From positions 1 through 64,000 of the forward strand of contig WNNJ02000009.1 of the NCBI GenBank assembly GCA_012934845.2: DNA of 64,000 bases, read 5' to 3'. Positions 9,672-20,662 of this stretch are shown here, piece by piece (the first letter of the stretch is position 1; each line of letters starts with the position of its first letter). The DNA is from Pomphorhynchus laevis (Eukaryota; Acanthocephala; Palaeacanthocephala; Echinorhynchida; Pomphorhynchidae). The translations under genes and the position numbers were made by a program. The notes below the pieces were generated by a model. The model saw only the letters and a program-made list of their open reading frames with translations, was not told the origin of the DNA and did no database searches.

Positions 9672-11106
9672 ATAAAATGCTTTAATTCAATTATTATTAT
9701 TAAATACAACAGCAGCAAAAGAGCGTAGAGCTCGTACAGGCTGGGTACAGGGTTAAAAAAATATCAATGAAAATCCGATTGTTTTAAGTTAGTACATTCT
9801 TCAGATTTCTCTTGAAGGACAAAATACTGGAGGCCGAAACCACTTAACTTGGTAGCTTATTCCAGCTTTTCCACGTTCGGTTGACAATTGTGTTAAATCT
9901 TCTTGGTGGACGAATGTGGGTCTTTAACGTGAGGTGATGTCCCCTCAATCTGTTTGAATTTCGAAGTTCGAACAGTTTGCGACAAACATGTTCCCTCTGC
10001 CCTTTTTGAACATTAAGCGCTGTCCACACAAACATTAAATCAGATGACTTTAAAGATTTCTTCACTGTGGTCACTCCAAGTGCGTGAAGTCGAAAAATGA
10101 ATGAGAGCTTGCGTTGGCTGGGTACAAGATGTGTGGCCTTGCGTAATATGGATTCGTACAGGTTCATCTCTGTCGTAGTTTGAGGGTGACAGGTAGGTGA
10201 AGCGTATCTCATTAAAGATAAGACAAGCATTGTAAATTAACTTAAAACTGGATGCGTCAAGCTGGCCAATGGTCCTTCTAATAAGTCCTAAAATTCGACG
10301 GCATTTAGCAACTGTGTGACTGGTATGTGGGATGGTCGATAAGCTTCTATTTACGATCACTCCAAGGTCTTGAAATTGAAGAACTGTTTCAATTTCTCTT
10401 CCGTCAATGGTATATGATGAATTGATGTGTAGATGTCCGATGCGCATATGTTTTGACTTATCGGGGTTTAATACCAGTCCCCGTTGATTACACCATACCT
10501 TAATATTATCAATGTCTCTCTGGAGTATCATTGGATCTCGGCTATCGATTATTGGTCGCCAAATTTTCAAGTCGTCGGCATATAAATCACATGGACTCGA
10601 AATAGCTGTAGTAAGCTCGTTGATGTAAATAATGAAGAGCAATGGACTGAGTACCGATCCCTGAGGAACACCGCGTCCAGGATTTCTTGTTTTTGACATT
10701 TGTTTATTAGCCAATACAGTAATCTTCCGATTTCTAAGGAAGGAGTTAATCCAATTAAGGAGGGTTCCTCTGATGCCGTACTGTTCCAGCGTAATAAGGA
10801 GGACATCATAGTATATCCGATCAAATGCTTTGCTGAGGTCGAAAAACAAAACATCAACACTAACTCCAGCCTCGGCATATCTGGTCCAATCACTCCTCGC
10901 AAGTATGAGGTTTGTGACAGTAGATCTTCCTGGGCGGAAACCATGCTGGTTGTCGCAGAGTACTTGGTTATCTTCTAGGTACCCGATGATTCGTTTAAAG
11001 AGCAGTTTCTCTAGCACTTTACAAGCAACGCAGGTAAGGCTTATGGCCCGATAGTTGCTTGCTAGATTACGGTCGCCTTTTTTGTAGAGAGGTCGGAATT
11101 CTAAAA
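9672..11106 (-). mobile_element. LINE-D, 5'-truncated CR1-group insertion in LINE-E
   Basis: A 1.4-kb insertion holding only the RT and 3' tail. Its left (3') end reads, on the - strand, TTTAATAATAATAATTGAATT; its right (5') end starts in mid-RT. A 16-base near-identical direct repeat (AAAAATTCAAAATSAT) sits at 9656-9671 and 11107-11122, a plausible target duplication. It lies in the AT-rich 3' part of LINE-E and is the least damaged LINE of this pile, so probably the youngest there. Confidence 0.75.
9844..11099 (-). pseudogene. LINE-D reverse transcriptase, one frame change
   Basis: From 11099: FRPLYKKGDRNLASNYRAIS, DNQHGFRPGRSTVTNLI, motif A DVLFFDLSKAFDRIYYDVL, motif B GVPQGSVLSPLLFIIYINEL, motif C LYADDLKIWRPI, then LVLNPDKSKHMRIGHL and LQFQDLGVIV. 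Near 10225 the frame slips by one. The C-terminal part continues in 10230-9844 with ILRKATHLVPSQRKLSF, RLHALGVTT and TWKSWNKLPS. Only this one lesion is obvious. Upstream RT and endonuclease are missing by 5' truncation. Confidence 0.9.
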
Positions 11107-11366
11107 TAAAAATTCAAAATCATCATAAAAAAACAAAATTTGGATAAAATTGATATTACAAATAAAATAAAAAATATTTTGTAACATTATCTTAAAATTA
11201 TTTGAACAATGACAAAAAATGAATATAGAATACATTTAATTATACTTTTCTTAATTTCTCTAATTTTTCTGACAAAGCACTTGTAGACAAGCGCAATATA
11301 AAATTAATATATACATCCAAATTTAGAAAAATAATCAAACGAATTTCAAACTAGACAAACAAAAAA

Positions 11367-13370
11367 TTATTCAAAACATTTGATTTTTAAATTGTAAAAT
11401 AAAACATATTTTTTAATTAATTTATTTTTAATTTCAATTTCATTCGTAAAAAATTTATTTATTAAAATTAATAATCGTTTTAAAAATAGATATCGTTGTT
11501 CTGGAGGGCGATTGTTTGAGTAGAAGTACAATCCGCTTAATACAAACGCATTGAGCACAATTACACATCTACCCAAACCGGCATTTAATTGTCTCGCTCT
11601 TTCAAACATACGTAGCCCTTTTCTAACTAATTTGAAACACCTGGCCATATCTGACCTAGGATGCAAACGTGGTTCGAAAACGGATCCCAGAATGCGCACC
11701 CGACGCTTTTGATTCCCTGGAAGAGAATCGAGGAGACGAGTGTGCTTTCCAGGACGCCGAAATCTGTAATGAACAAAATTGCTCTTCGCTGGGTTTAAAG
11801 ACAAGCCAAACTTCGCTAAGCGATGAGCAACAATGTCCATCGCAGACTTCATTCGCCCTTCAAACTTTGCATCCGACAGAGTAGTTTCTCTTAAATGCGA
11901 TCGAGATGTCGTCCGCATAAATGATAGCGTGGGTGTTCCTATCCAAAAGACCCTCCAGAACTCCCCTCGTCACTATCATATAAATGATAGGAGACAGAGG
12001 TGAGCCCTGGGGAAGTCCTTTGCTGAGATGATAGTACTTACCCCCGTCATCATCTAAGTAAAAAGTTCTTGCTTTTAATATACCCAGACACGATGCAACA
12101 AATTACTCGGTATACCATCACTGGTTAACGTTGTAACTATTGCATCATGCCCCAAGTTGTCGAAGGCCGCCGACACATCCAGCGAATAGAGGACTGCAGG
12201 TCGTCTATCGCTGGTGAGAAAACTCTGCATGGACCTTACTGCCTTAACAGTTCCCCTTCCTCTACGAAACCCGTGAATGTGGTCTCCCAACATATCACGA
12301 TCTTCGTAGAATCGGGAAAGGATCCTAGCAAGAGCTCTCTCATACACCATAACAATATTATTAGATATTGTTATGGGTCTTGTGTCTTTAGCATTCGACA
12401 CCCATCTTCCCTTCGCAAGGAACACCACTTTTCCGACCGCAATATCACACCAAGATGCTAAAGGCACTCCTAGCATCTTGGCAGCAATATCCGTCCGAAC
12501 CCTATCGACGACCAATTTGGTCGCAGCAGCGCATGCCGAAGACCCGTTAGACGAAGTCTTTGGCACGACCGGCCACGCACTCAAAATGTCCTCGATAGTG
12601 ATGTCCTCTTGCGAATTGTCGATTGTCGAAAACAAGAGTTCCATACGGATCTTCATCATTTTCCTCTCGGTCCATCCTTCAGCATTGGCTAGGTGTTTCA
12701 TTTTCATTTCATGAAGTACATTCCCAAAACCCTTAGAGGATATCCACTTAGAAGCCGCTGCCCTCCAAGAACGGAAAGTGGTTCGCCTAATGGTTTGCCA
12801 CCATTCCTTTGAAAAATTCTTGTAAGACAGCAACTTTTTAGCGTCTACCCTCTGCTCCAACTCTTGAATATCATTCTTGAGCAGAGCCATTTGAGCGATT
12901 CTCTGAGACGAAGGATTCGCATCCGTTCGTAAACCCCAGAGAATACGTTTCAATTGAAGAGCTTTAGGAGTGTACTTGATGTTGGGCGGTCGTTTAGTAG
13001 TTAAAAATTTATTTGCATTACTAAAAATTGCATTATTTAAAATTATTAGAGAATTTGATTCTTTTAATTTATTTGTAAAATTTGTCAAAAACGTCTCATC
13101 TAAAATATTCAAACAATCGAAAAAATTAAAATTATTATTTATTATAAAATTATTATTGCAAATACTAAAATTTATTATTTCATTAAAAGTATTTTTTAAA
13201 ATAGTACAAAAAATATCTTTATTATTTAAATTTATCATTACTTCGCTTATTGATCTATTAAAAGCTTGTATACCGGCCCGTGTCGGTTGGAATCTTATCT
13301 TGAAAACGAGTTCCTCCTTCCACGACCAATATACAAGCTTGTGTCCATCATTAAAAGTATCTGGCAGCAA
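11367..13370 (-). pseudogene. LINE-E reverse transcriptase (rest of ORF2)
   Basis: The long open piece 13370-12075 (431 residues) has the linker, KVVFLAKGRWVSNAKDTRPI, HIHGFRRGRGTVKAV and motif A LYSLDVSAAFDNLGHDAI. Motif B QGSPLSPIIYM and motif C IIYADDISIAF lie at about 12010-11890 in a second frame. The piece 11918-11367 continues with FGLSLNPAKSNFVHY. Frame changes near 12075 and 11890 disable it. Two stretches (about 13010-13260 and 11367-11470) are far richer in A and T than the rest of the same frame and encode mostly Asn, Ile, Lys and Phe. Confidence 0.85.
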
Positions 13371-13389
13371 ATTCTGCTGCTATTTAATT

Positions 13390-13990
13390 TTAAAATTTGT
13401 ATTTTTGTTTTGCATAGCAAAATCTAACGTAGAGCAATATCCATTGCGACGACGGATGAATCTCTATTCCGGGGACATATGACCTCCCATGCTGAGCGAT
13501 CATGCTGCCCACTTGAGACTCGCCGTCGTCGTTGAAATCTCTAATTAAAAATTGAGCACCCAAATTAAAGATATTCAACAGCATTGATCGAATCTCTCTC
13601 CTCCCCTTTTTCGAACTCCAGGCCCCCGGCTTGATGTAACAATTTGCTACATAAACTGGGCGTCTAGAGATGAAAAACCGGAGGAGCTGGAATGAACCTA
13701 CTTTGCTAGTGCCATGCGATAGTAAAGATGCGCAAAAACGCTTCTTTACCACTGACACTAGGAGGAGTTCCATCCTGAGACCTTCTGCTGACACAAATGT
13801 GTCGCAGTCGTCGATCTTGCTGCTAAAAATTTTCAATTGATCGAGTGATCTTGCTTCCTGCAATAGAAGCACATCTACCGGTATGAGACTGAAATACTGT
13901 ATCAGGTTCCTAACAGAACCTATATTTCAGCTCATTAGGCAGATGTCTTCAAGCGAAGAATACTCAATTCTTTGCTTTTTTTCTTGCATT
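13390..13990 (-). pseudogene. LINE-E endonuclease (start of ORF2)
   Basis: Starting near 13940 it reads NIGSVRNLIQYFSLIPVDVL and LLQEARSLD (Glu motif), then RRPVYVANCYIKPG and FLIRDFNDD (Asp motif with Arg where Gly is usual). One TGA lies in frame just before NIGS, and the SDH block is lost where the frame closes at 13390. The motif order is that of an AP-like LINE endonuclease. Confidence 0.75.
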
Positions 13991-14032
13991 CGAAGCTTTG
14001 TGCCATGCACTGCCCCTCCGACTCGACGCCAC

Positions 14033-15257
14033 CTAAAGTGATTCAGGTAACGTCACCATCTTTATAGCAGTCCCTGGCGCTTTTATCGAAAGACCTTCAG
14101 AACCAGTTGATACTAGGGAACAATAGTCCATAGTATCGTCCTCATTTTGAGAGGCTTGTATTTGTGACAAATCGTTGAAACGATTGAAAGTAGTCACCGA
14201 AATCGATGACTTGTCTTTCGCCTGTTTCAACGATTTGTATTTGCGTAATGTTGCTGCGTTTAACTCCGATTTGAATTTCTTCAAATCGGATTCGTGGACT
14301 ACATCATCTTTTTTAATTTTGCATTTTCCTGCCTTAAGGCAACCATTTCTTTTTCAAGAGTAAGTACTCTCTCGATCAACATCACTGCTTGTCCAGCGTG
14401 TTGATCCAGAGAGTGACTTTTGGCTACCCTAAGGTAAGACTGAGCTTCCTCACAAGCCTTCTTGCTCTCACCGTTTACCCAGGCCAAGTAAGACTTGAAC
14501 TCTGGACAAACATGTGAGTACGCCTTGTGGGGTTGCCTACAGTTTGCACATGTTGGCCTATTTTTATTTCCACATGTTTGTGTTTCGTGTTCTCCGCAGT
14601 GGACGCGACGCGGTGACACTTCTCGACACATGTTCGAAAAATGTCCCCAGCGTTGACATCTGTAACACTGCGGATATCGAAAAGCAGCATCGTCTTCGTC
14701 GAATATCTTTACAGATATTCGATGTCCGCAGATGCTGCCTTCACTTTCTTTTATTTTTTTAAACTACATACAGTTCCTTTCAATAAATAGGAACTATATG
14801 ATTGATTAAAAGATTTGCATGCTTTTAGAATTTTTACATCATATTGGTGTAAGAATTCTTCCACATCTTCTTTCTCCGCAAATGACGGCGCATCCCTAAG
14901 GATGGCCGTCACTTGTGGAGAAATGTCGATAATTTCTATGCCCTCTTCTCCAACTAAAGCCGCTTTGAATTTATCTTTCAAAGCTAAGCTTTTGAAAGAG
15001 ATTCGGTAAAAATTATCTCTTTTGAAAAACCGTTCAAAGATTTCTCGAGCAGTTTTTCTTATTTCCTTCTCTATCTCTCTTATTCTTTTGTTGAGATCAT
15101 TTTCTTTACATGTTATTTTAAGTGCGAAAGAGTCTCGCTTTATATGCAAGAGCCTCTTTTGCACTGAAGATTCTTTTTCTATATTTTTTAAATTTTCCTC
15201 CAGCTGGGAAGAAGATTTTCTCTTTCCAACTGGCTTATGACAATTAATTCCTTCCAA
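14033..15257 (-). pseudogene. LINE-E ORF1: coiled coil plus zinc knuckles
   Basis: N-terminal piece 15257-14751 (168 residues): a basic start, a charged helical stretch (about residues 15-85, likely coiled coil), then an RRM-like part with YRISFKSLALKDKF. Following the frame changes, the next part (about 14750-14299) carries three Cys/His clusters: CYRCQRWGHFSNMC (a CCHC knuckle), VHCGEHETQTC and CANCRQPHKAYSHVC, then a Leu/Glu-rich helix. A last piece 14284-14033 continues in another frame. At least two frame changes (near 14755 and 14300) break it. Zinc knuckles of this kind bind the element RNA. Confidence 0.8.
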
Positions 15258-15412
15258 CTGTACTTATGTACTTATGTTATATATATACTTATGTTATGTA
15301 TATGAATAAATAAACAAAAAACAAAAAGCAAATACAACAAACAAAAATCAAAAAAAAAATAAAAAATAAATAAACTAAACTATATCAACAGCAAAAACTC
15401 ACCTCTCAGCTA

Positions 15413-15516
15413 CCAATATAGCTCTTGATTCCGAAAACTTGAATACCAATATAGCTCTTGATTCCGAAAACTTGAACACTAATATAGCTCTTGATTCCGA
15501 AAACTTGAACACCACT
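15413..15516. repeat. 33-bp tandem repeat, three copies, in the LINE-E leader
   Basis: Three adjacent copies of a 33-bp unit containing ATATAGCTCTTGATTCCG. The first two are identical; the third differs at a few bases at its start. They lie about 150 bases upstream of the LINE-E ORF1 start, where 5' leader repeats are expected in a LINE. Confidence 0.9.
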
Positions 15517-15544
15517 TGCGACAAGCAAAATTGATTTTAAGAAT

Positions 15545-17340
15545 GTTTTTTTACAAAATATAGTGCACGAATAGCGCTTTTAATTGCTCTTTCACTATTA
15601 TGTTTAGTTTCTAATGATGCCTGCATGATAATTCCTAAATCTCTATGATATGATACTTCAGTGAGAAGAACATCACCGATATTTTATGTAAAATATGCTG
15701 GACTTTTACCCGCCCTCAAGTACACACTTCTTAACATTAAGATGTAATACAGTAGAGCGGCACCAATCATGCAATCGATCATAGTCTGCTTGTAAAAATT
15801 TACAGTCATCAACATCTCGTCTAGCAGTCAAAATTTTAAGGTCATCATCGAATGCCAAGTAAGTGTTCTTAATACGTAAGAGTAAATCGTTAAGGAACGT
15901 GATGAATAATAGGGGACCTAGTGCAGAACCCTGAGGGACACCTGTCGACATACTTCTTTCTGTAGATAAATACTTATCAACTCTTACCTTCAAGTACGCA
16001 ATGAAAGAAAATTTTTAATCCAAGAGCAGATTACACGAGGGAAGCATAATGAATTAAGAGTGACACAAGACCTTTATGTGGAACACGATCTAAGGCTTTC
16101 GAAAAATCTAGAAATAAAACGTCGAGACAAAGTCCAGAGCTTAGTACTTCCATCCAGATTTCTCTCGAGGTGAGTAAGTTTGATAGACATGAACGGTGTT
16201 GTCTGAATCCATGTTGAGAATATGTTAGGATGCGGTAAAAGTTTCGATGCTCAAGTAGTCTTTTGACAATTATTCGTTATAGTAACTTAGAGAGAACACT
16301 GGTTAAACTGATAGGACGGAAATCTAAACAATAAGTCGCTGGCTGTTTTTTAAGGATTGGCACAACAATAGAAGACTTCCATGTTGCAGTAAGGCACTAA
16401 TTGGTCAGGCTATATGAAAATATATGAGCACATATACTACTTACGGCAGTTTTAATCGCATTAATTAGGTAAGGTGAAATATCATCTGGACCAGGAGAGC
16501 CAAATCGGTCAAGCCTAGTGATTAGGTACAATACTTCAGATGCACTGATTGGCTTAACGATATTCTGAGTAATATTGTGAATGGGATACCATTTTAAAGA
16601 GGAAATATCCGAAACAATAGTAGATGGAGAATGGAAGCTGTCCCCTAGACATTCAGCAATTTCAGACTCAGTAGAATAAACATATTCACCATAAGTAATA
16701 AATGCTATATTAGAGGGAAGTATCATTGAACCATTCACATATGAATAAAAACGCTTTGGTTGATTCCCGATGCAATTTGCAATAAGATCTTCAAATGCTA
16801 TTCGCTCATGTATTTTCAATCTATTGCAGAGGTTGCGCACGTACCGATACTTATCTAAGTTTTCAGGATGGGTTTGAGTAATAGCCCACATGGCATTGCA
16901 CAGTTTCAACGCTGCACGAAGTTCATGATCAAACCACTGAGGGCGAGTGGAATTAATGAAAGTTCTTCGTTTCGGAGCGAACTTATCTGACAAATTTAAG
17001 AAAACGTTATAAAGAATAGTCAGCAGATCTGAAACAGTAGTAGACCTATAACTATGATAAAAAATGTTATAGAAATTAGCTAAGAGATGTTGAGTATCCA
17101 CCCGAGTCCAATTTCGTTTTGGATAACCCAATTTTGACCTACAAACGATCTTGGACACGAATTTAAGGGAGAGAACACAGTGATTACTGTTACCAAGAGG
17201 AGGGTAATACCCAATACTGTCGATATCTCCAGTACATCTTGTAAATACAAGATCTAGAGTAGCAACGTTGACATGAGTTGGTTCTCTACAATGTTGCACT
17301 AAAAGTAGGTCAGCAAGAAATAAATCACGAAATTGTTTTG
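15545..17340 (-). pseudogene. LINE-F end of endonuclease and reverse transcriptase
   Basis: The open piece 17299-16397 holds the end of the endonuclease (SNHCVLSLKF), the linker with RPQWFDHELRAALKLCNAMW, and SPGPDDISPYLINAI of the RT fingers. After a broken stretch comes 15993-15706 with motif B GVPQGSALGPLLFITFLNDL, motif C LAFDDDLKIL (Phe-Asp-Asp-Asp instead of ADD) and LHLNVKKC. The next block DLGIIMQASL up to FVKK ends at about 15545, at the 5' end of LINE-E. Confidence 0.8.
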
Positions 17341-17718
17341 ATACGCTTGATCAGGGTTGATATCCATTCATATTTTAATCTACATTCAGAAGGTTAAAGT
17401 CATCTAAAAGGACAAATCGTTGCGATGAAAAAATTATATAAATAATCCTCTAGCCGATCTGTTATCAAAGTGAAAGATGGAGATCTATAAACAACACAAA
17501 CATTTAATTTTAACAATTGATGATTAACAGTAAAAGACAGACACTCATATGACCACTCGGAATCACAAAGATATGATATATTTGATGTTGAGAGATCGTG
17601 TCGAACAAATGCTACAAGTCCTCCATCTCGCACATTATTTAAGCTACCCGCGTTTAGGAACTTATTACCTACAACGTTAAACAGATTATAAGAGATGCAA
17701 ATATCTAACCATGATTGT

Positions 17719-18175
17719 AACAACACAATCTCCGCCATGGCCGGCCTTAAGCCTGCTGAGAGAGGAGAGGGTAGTATAAACAAGGCAAGATTATTAATTA
17801 GACGCAACGAACGGACTAAACCGACTGAATGTACGGTCTGAACGAACGGTCTGAATGAACGAACTGAACAAACGAACTGAACGAACGAACTGAACGAACG
17901 AACTGAACGAACTGAACGAACGAACTGAACGAACGAACTGAACGAACGAACTGAACGAATGGACTGAACAAACGGACTAAACAAACGGACTGAACTAACG
18001 GATTGATCTACCGGATTGGACGAATGAACTAAACGATCGAACTGAACGAACAATATTAACGAATCGACTGAACATACACACTGAACTCTTCTGCTATATT
18101 ATATTATTGGGCTTGTAAGCGCGCGGTTCGCACGCATTTGCCACTTAAAAATAAATTTATCGTATTATTATCATT
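17719..18175 (+). mobile_element. 457-bp non-autonomous element with the LINE-A 3' end
   Basis: An insert in the LINE-F endonuclease flanked by an exact 8-bp direct repeat ATGATTGT (17711-17718 and 18176-18183). Its + strand begins with a GC-richer head (about 17719-17805), then a run of short GAACGAACTGAAC-type repeats, then the family A terminal hairpin (GCGCGCG, loop, CGCACGC) with ATTTGCCAC and an AT-rich end. It has no RT, so it must have been moved by LINE-A or a relative that recognises this 3' end. It could be an internally deleted LINE-A or a SINE with a LINE tail. Confidence 0.85.
17805..18065. repeat. Short tandem repeats (GAACGAACT type) in the non-autonomous insert
   Basis: Imperfect tandem units of 9 and 13 bases made from GAACGAACT and GAAC, most regular at 17870-17965 and drifting toward both ends (GGACTGAAC, GGATTGATC). 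It takes the place that the 20-bp array has in front of the + strand LINE-A RT. Confidence 0.9.
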
Positions 18176-18418
18176 ATGATTGTGAAATGCAAAATATATC
18201 ATAATGATTATTAGCAATATGGTCGAGCAAGAAATAAAATTGGGATTTTAGGCTTCGAACGTTTGAGTAACCAATATGAAGCGGATGCTCTGATGACGTA
18301 AAAGGTTTGTAAGTTTTAGCATGCACCCCAGAAAAATCAATTAAATCATCAAAATTGGAATCATATTTTAACCCATTCTATAATTTAGGATAAACAGGGT
18401 TAAATGTACTGATGGTCG

Positions 18419-19330
18419 CTACCGAACTACTAGAAAATTTCTTATGTATAGATTCGTCTCTCCTTTGCTTATTCTACCCTGTAGCTTCTCACGAACCTTC
18501 CCCAATTTTAAAAGTTCATTCAAATTAATGTCTCTCATTATTCTTATAGTAGAATCTTTTAAGAGGTGACCACGACGAAGCGACATCATAGCGTGGTCAG
18601 CAGAACTCAAAACGGCCTTCAATAAGCGAGGTCTATCAGTGGTACGTTTTCCAAGACGAATTAAACTTTGAACTTGCAGCTTCATAGCTACATACTTATC
18701 ATCTTCCTTCAGAAGTATGATAAATACTACATGCACGCTAGAAACATCTTCATCAACTCGTACTTGGGTATTGATTATACACGACTTTTCTATTCCACTC
18801 AAAATAACATGCATACTTATCTCGTAATTCCGATGCCTTACTTTTCTAATATTGACTGATCTGTCGTAGGAATTGCCCTCGTCATCAACACTTGCATCGC
18901 ATGAGGTTACAGGCTTTCTCAGTTCATAATTTAAATCCGCACTAATTGAAGAATAAGTTCGTTTATGTTTGTTAATCTCAGCATCATGCCCTTTGTCTCA
19001 ACACCAACAGATTAATCAAGAATAAGATCATTAGAGTTCTGTTTATGAGCAACATAGTCATCGGCGTAGTTTCTTAAAATATTATTTTTATTTTGCTAGC
19101 ATTTTGTAAAATATCTTGATGTGAAATGTTATCTAGCACCGAATGATTTGTATTGTCCTGATTTTTTTGTTGAATTTGTATTGCCTCTTCTCCAGATTTG
19201 TGTAGGAGGATAGGACGAATGTTCTTGAATTCTCTAATTCTCCGTAAATTTGATGCTATTTTTTCAGTGTTATTCCAATACAACAGTGTTTAAGGGAGCA
19301 TCATGATTGTCTGGCGATGGTTGAAAATTG
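18419..19330 (-). pseudogene. LINE-F ORF1 remnants
   Basis: The C-terminal ORF1 piece at 18814-18419 (131 residues) has RVDEDVSSVHVVF, a basic helix region, TIRIMRDINLNELLKLGKVRE and the closing GETNLYIRNFLVVR shared with LINE-B and LINE-H. An upstream piece at 19283-19074 (IASNLRRIREFKNIRP) probably belongs to the N-terminal half. Frames do not join. The 5' boundary near 19330 is uncertain. Confidence 0.65.
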
Positions 19331-20552
19331 TCTTTACAGGACACCTTAGATTAATTATATAATAATTGCCTTATTTGCTCAAAATCCGCAGTAAAATGGC
19401 ATACATTTCGAGCTCAAGTCCATTGATTAAGGAACCGTAATATGTGTCCATACATCACAACCAACATCTGCTACTTGTATTTCAATAAGCTCCAAAGTAC
19501 TGTTGACAACATTATTATTCTTCTCTTATCTGCTTTTAATGTTCTTTTTGACCATTTCGAAATTGTATGATTTATCTTGTATGATTGATTTAATGTAAGT
19601 ATATACTTGTCGATTTGAAATCGTTGAAAATTGTGTATATAATCTTGTATGCTATCTTTTGTATGATATCTTGTAATTGTGTATATTATTGTGTATAGTT
19701 TCAAATGACGATACAATTCCGCGTGACATTTTTAGTAATCATATAAGCCCGACGCGAAAGAATGACAAATGCCGTTTCGTCAATACCATGACTCATCAGT
19801 ACCAGTTTCCTCCCACTTCTGGATGCATAGGAAAACTAGCAGACGGCAATCAGCTAATGAATCAATTGCACGATGTACTAGAAAATCTCTAGTAACACCA
19901 TCTAGAGTGCTGAATTAGCACTACAATAGCTTTACCAAATTGGATCATTTGCACAACCTAATGATCCAATTTAAAGAATTACGGTAATCATATATTTTAC
20001 GAGCTTTTGTCAATATTACCTAAACCGTCGAATTAAGCTGAATACTTTAAATCCATATCTCTTAGAATGAAAGAAATGAATGATCGTTGAAATGAATGTC
20101 CGACAAAGTCAGGGGTCATTCAATCAGATTTCGCACGTACCAAATTGGGAGGTCCACAATGGTATCGTGATTGTCACGTAGAGCGTTAAAGTTCTGTAAC
20201 TCCCTGCTCTTGACATCGTGGCTGCATCATTAATAGGTACATTAAAGGCTTTGGTCCACATTTTGATAATACATTAGGATTAAGACAACATTAGAAAACT
20301 TTATCCTTAGATAAAGTTTATCCCAACTACTTTAACACGAATAATCTCACTCTTGTATGTGTCATTATGATCAGTGACCCACGTAGCTGTTCAGAACTGC
20401 AAATAGTCCTGGCTCTTTTTTATTGACATAAATCCATATCATTTAATTTTCATCTTTATTTCAAAATCTGTAGTCCGCTTTCTTATTTTATTTTTTTTCC
20501 AGATTTTTACTGTTTTATTCACAATTCCAAGTAGAAAGAACCGAATGCAGGA
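19331..20552. other. Spacer and leader upstream of eIF5B
   Basis: Between the LINE-F start and the eIF5B ATG. It holds AT-rich sequence, a low-complexity stretch near 19560-19700 built from ATCTTGTAT-like words, and no recognisable gene. The transcription start of eIF5B should lie in the right-hand part; I could not fix a promoter by eye. Confidence 0.4.
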
Positions 20553-20662
20553 ATGGCAAAAGGCAAATCCAAGTAATATTTTTGTAATTAAAATTGTGCT
20601 TTATTCAAATTATTTTCTGTTTCAGAACGAAAGGACTCAGCACTAATACAGAACCAGAAAAA
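20553..20662 (+). CDS. EIF5B: eIF5B exons 1-2 (start of the protein)
   Basis: The ATG at 20553 has a strong context (G at -3, G at +4) and opens MAKGKSK, then TKGLSTNTEPEK in exon 2 (20626-20662), ended by a GTGAGT donor. A weaker ATG ten bases upstream lies in another frame. The Lys-rich start resembles MGKK-type starts of eIF5B. The choice rests on phase agreement with exon 3 and on context; N-terminal conservation is low. Confidence 0.7.

Larger units (their letters stand above)
9600..15541 (-). mobile_element. LINE-E, I/R1/Jockey-like element with zinc-knuckle ORF1 (interrupted by LINE-D)
   Basis: A - strand LINE with a 33-bp repeat leader (15413-15516), an ORF1 with coiled coil and zinc knuckles (15257-14033), an ORF2 with endonuclease and RT (about 13990-11367) and a long AT-rich 3' part into which LINE-D (9672-11106) has inserted. 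Zinc knuckles in ORF1 and the RT word HGFRRGRGTVKAV separate it from the CR1-group elements nearby. It carries several frame changes, so it is dead. The 3' boundary near 9600 is inferred from an A-rich run. Confidence 0.7.
17400..18420 (-). pseudogene. LINE-F endonuclease, split by a 457-bp insert
   Basis: The N-terminal part (18420-18184) ends HIGYSNVRSLKSQF and DIFCIS. The rest resumes left of the insert (17718-17400) with SWLDICISYNLFNV, GGLVAFVRHD and LNVCVVYRSPS. If the insert and one copy of the 8-bp duplication are left out, the frame reads straight through as CISQSWLD, the usual Glu-motif region (here Gln where the family has Glu). Open frames through the repeat part of the insert, rich in VRSVRSF-like words, are accidental. 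Confidence 0.8.
9043..19330 (-). mobile_element. LINE-F, decayed CR1-group element split by later insertions
   Basis: Pieces of one - strand LINE in the right order: ORF1 (about 19300-18419), endonuclease (about 18420-17400), RT (about 17300-15545), then after a gap of about 5.9 kb filled by LINE-E the C-terminal RT tail (about 9570-9043). The RT breaks off at RAIKSAIRALYFVKK near 15545. The tail resumes at NTLIRLHLEYAIQAS near 9500, which is the next expected block in CR1-group RTs. The endonuclease is also split by a 457-bp insert (17719-18175). One split element is my inference from domain continuity and orientation. Confidence 0.7.

Noticed and set aside
17805-18053. N-terminal VRSVRSF-rich part of an open frame joined to the LINE-F endonuclease
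   Set aside because: It comes from the repeat part of the non-autonomous insert, on the opposite strand to that element.
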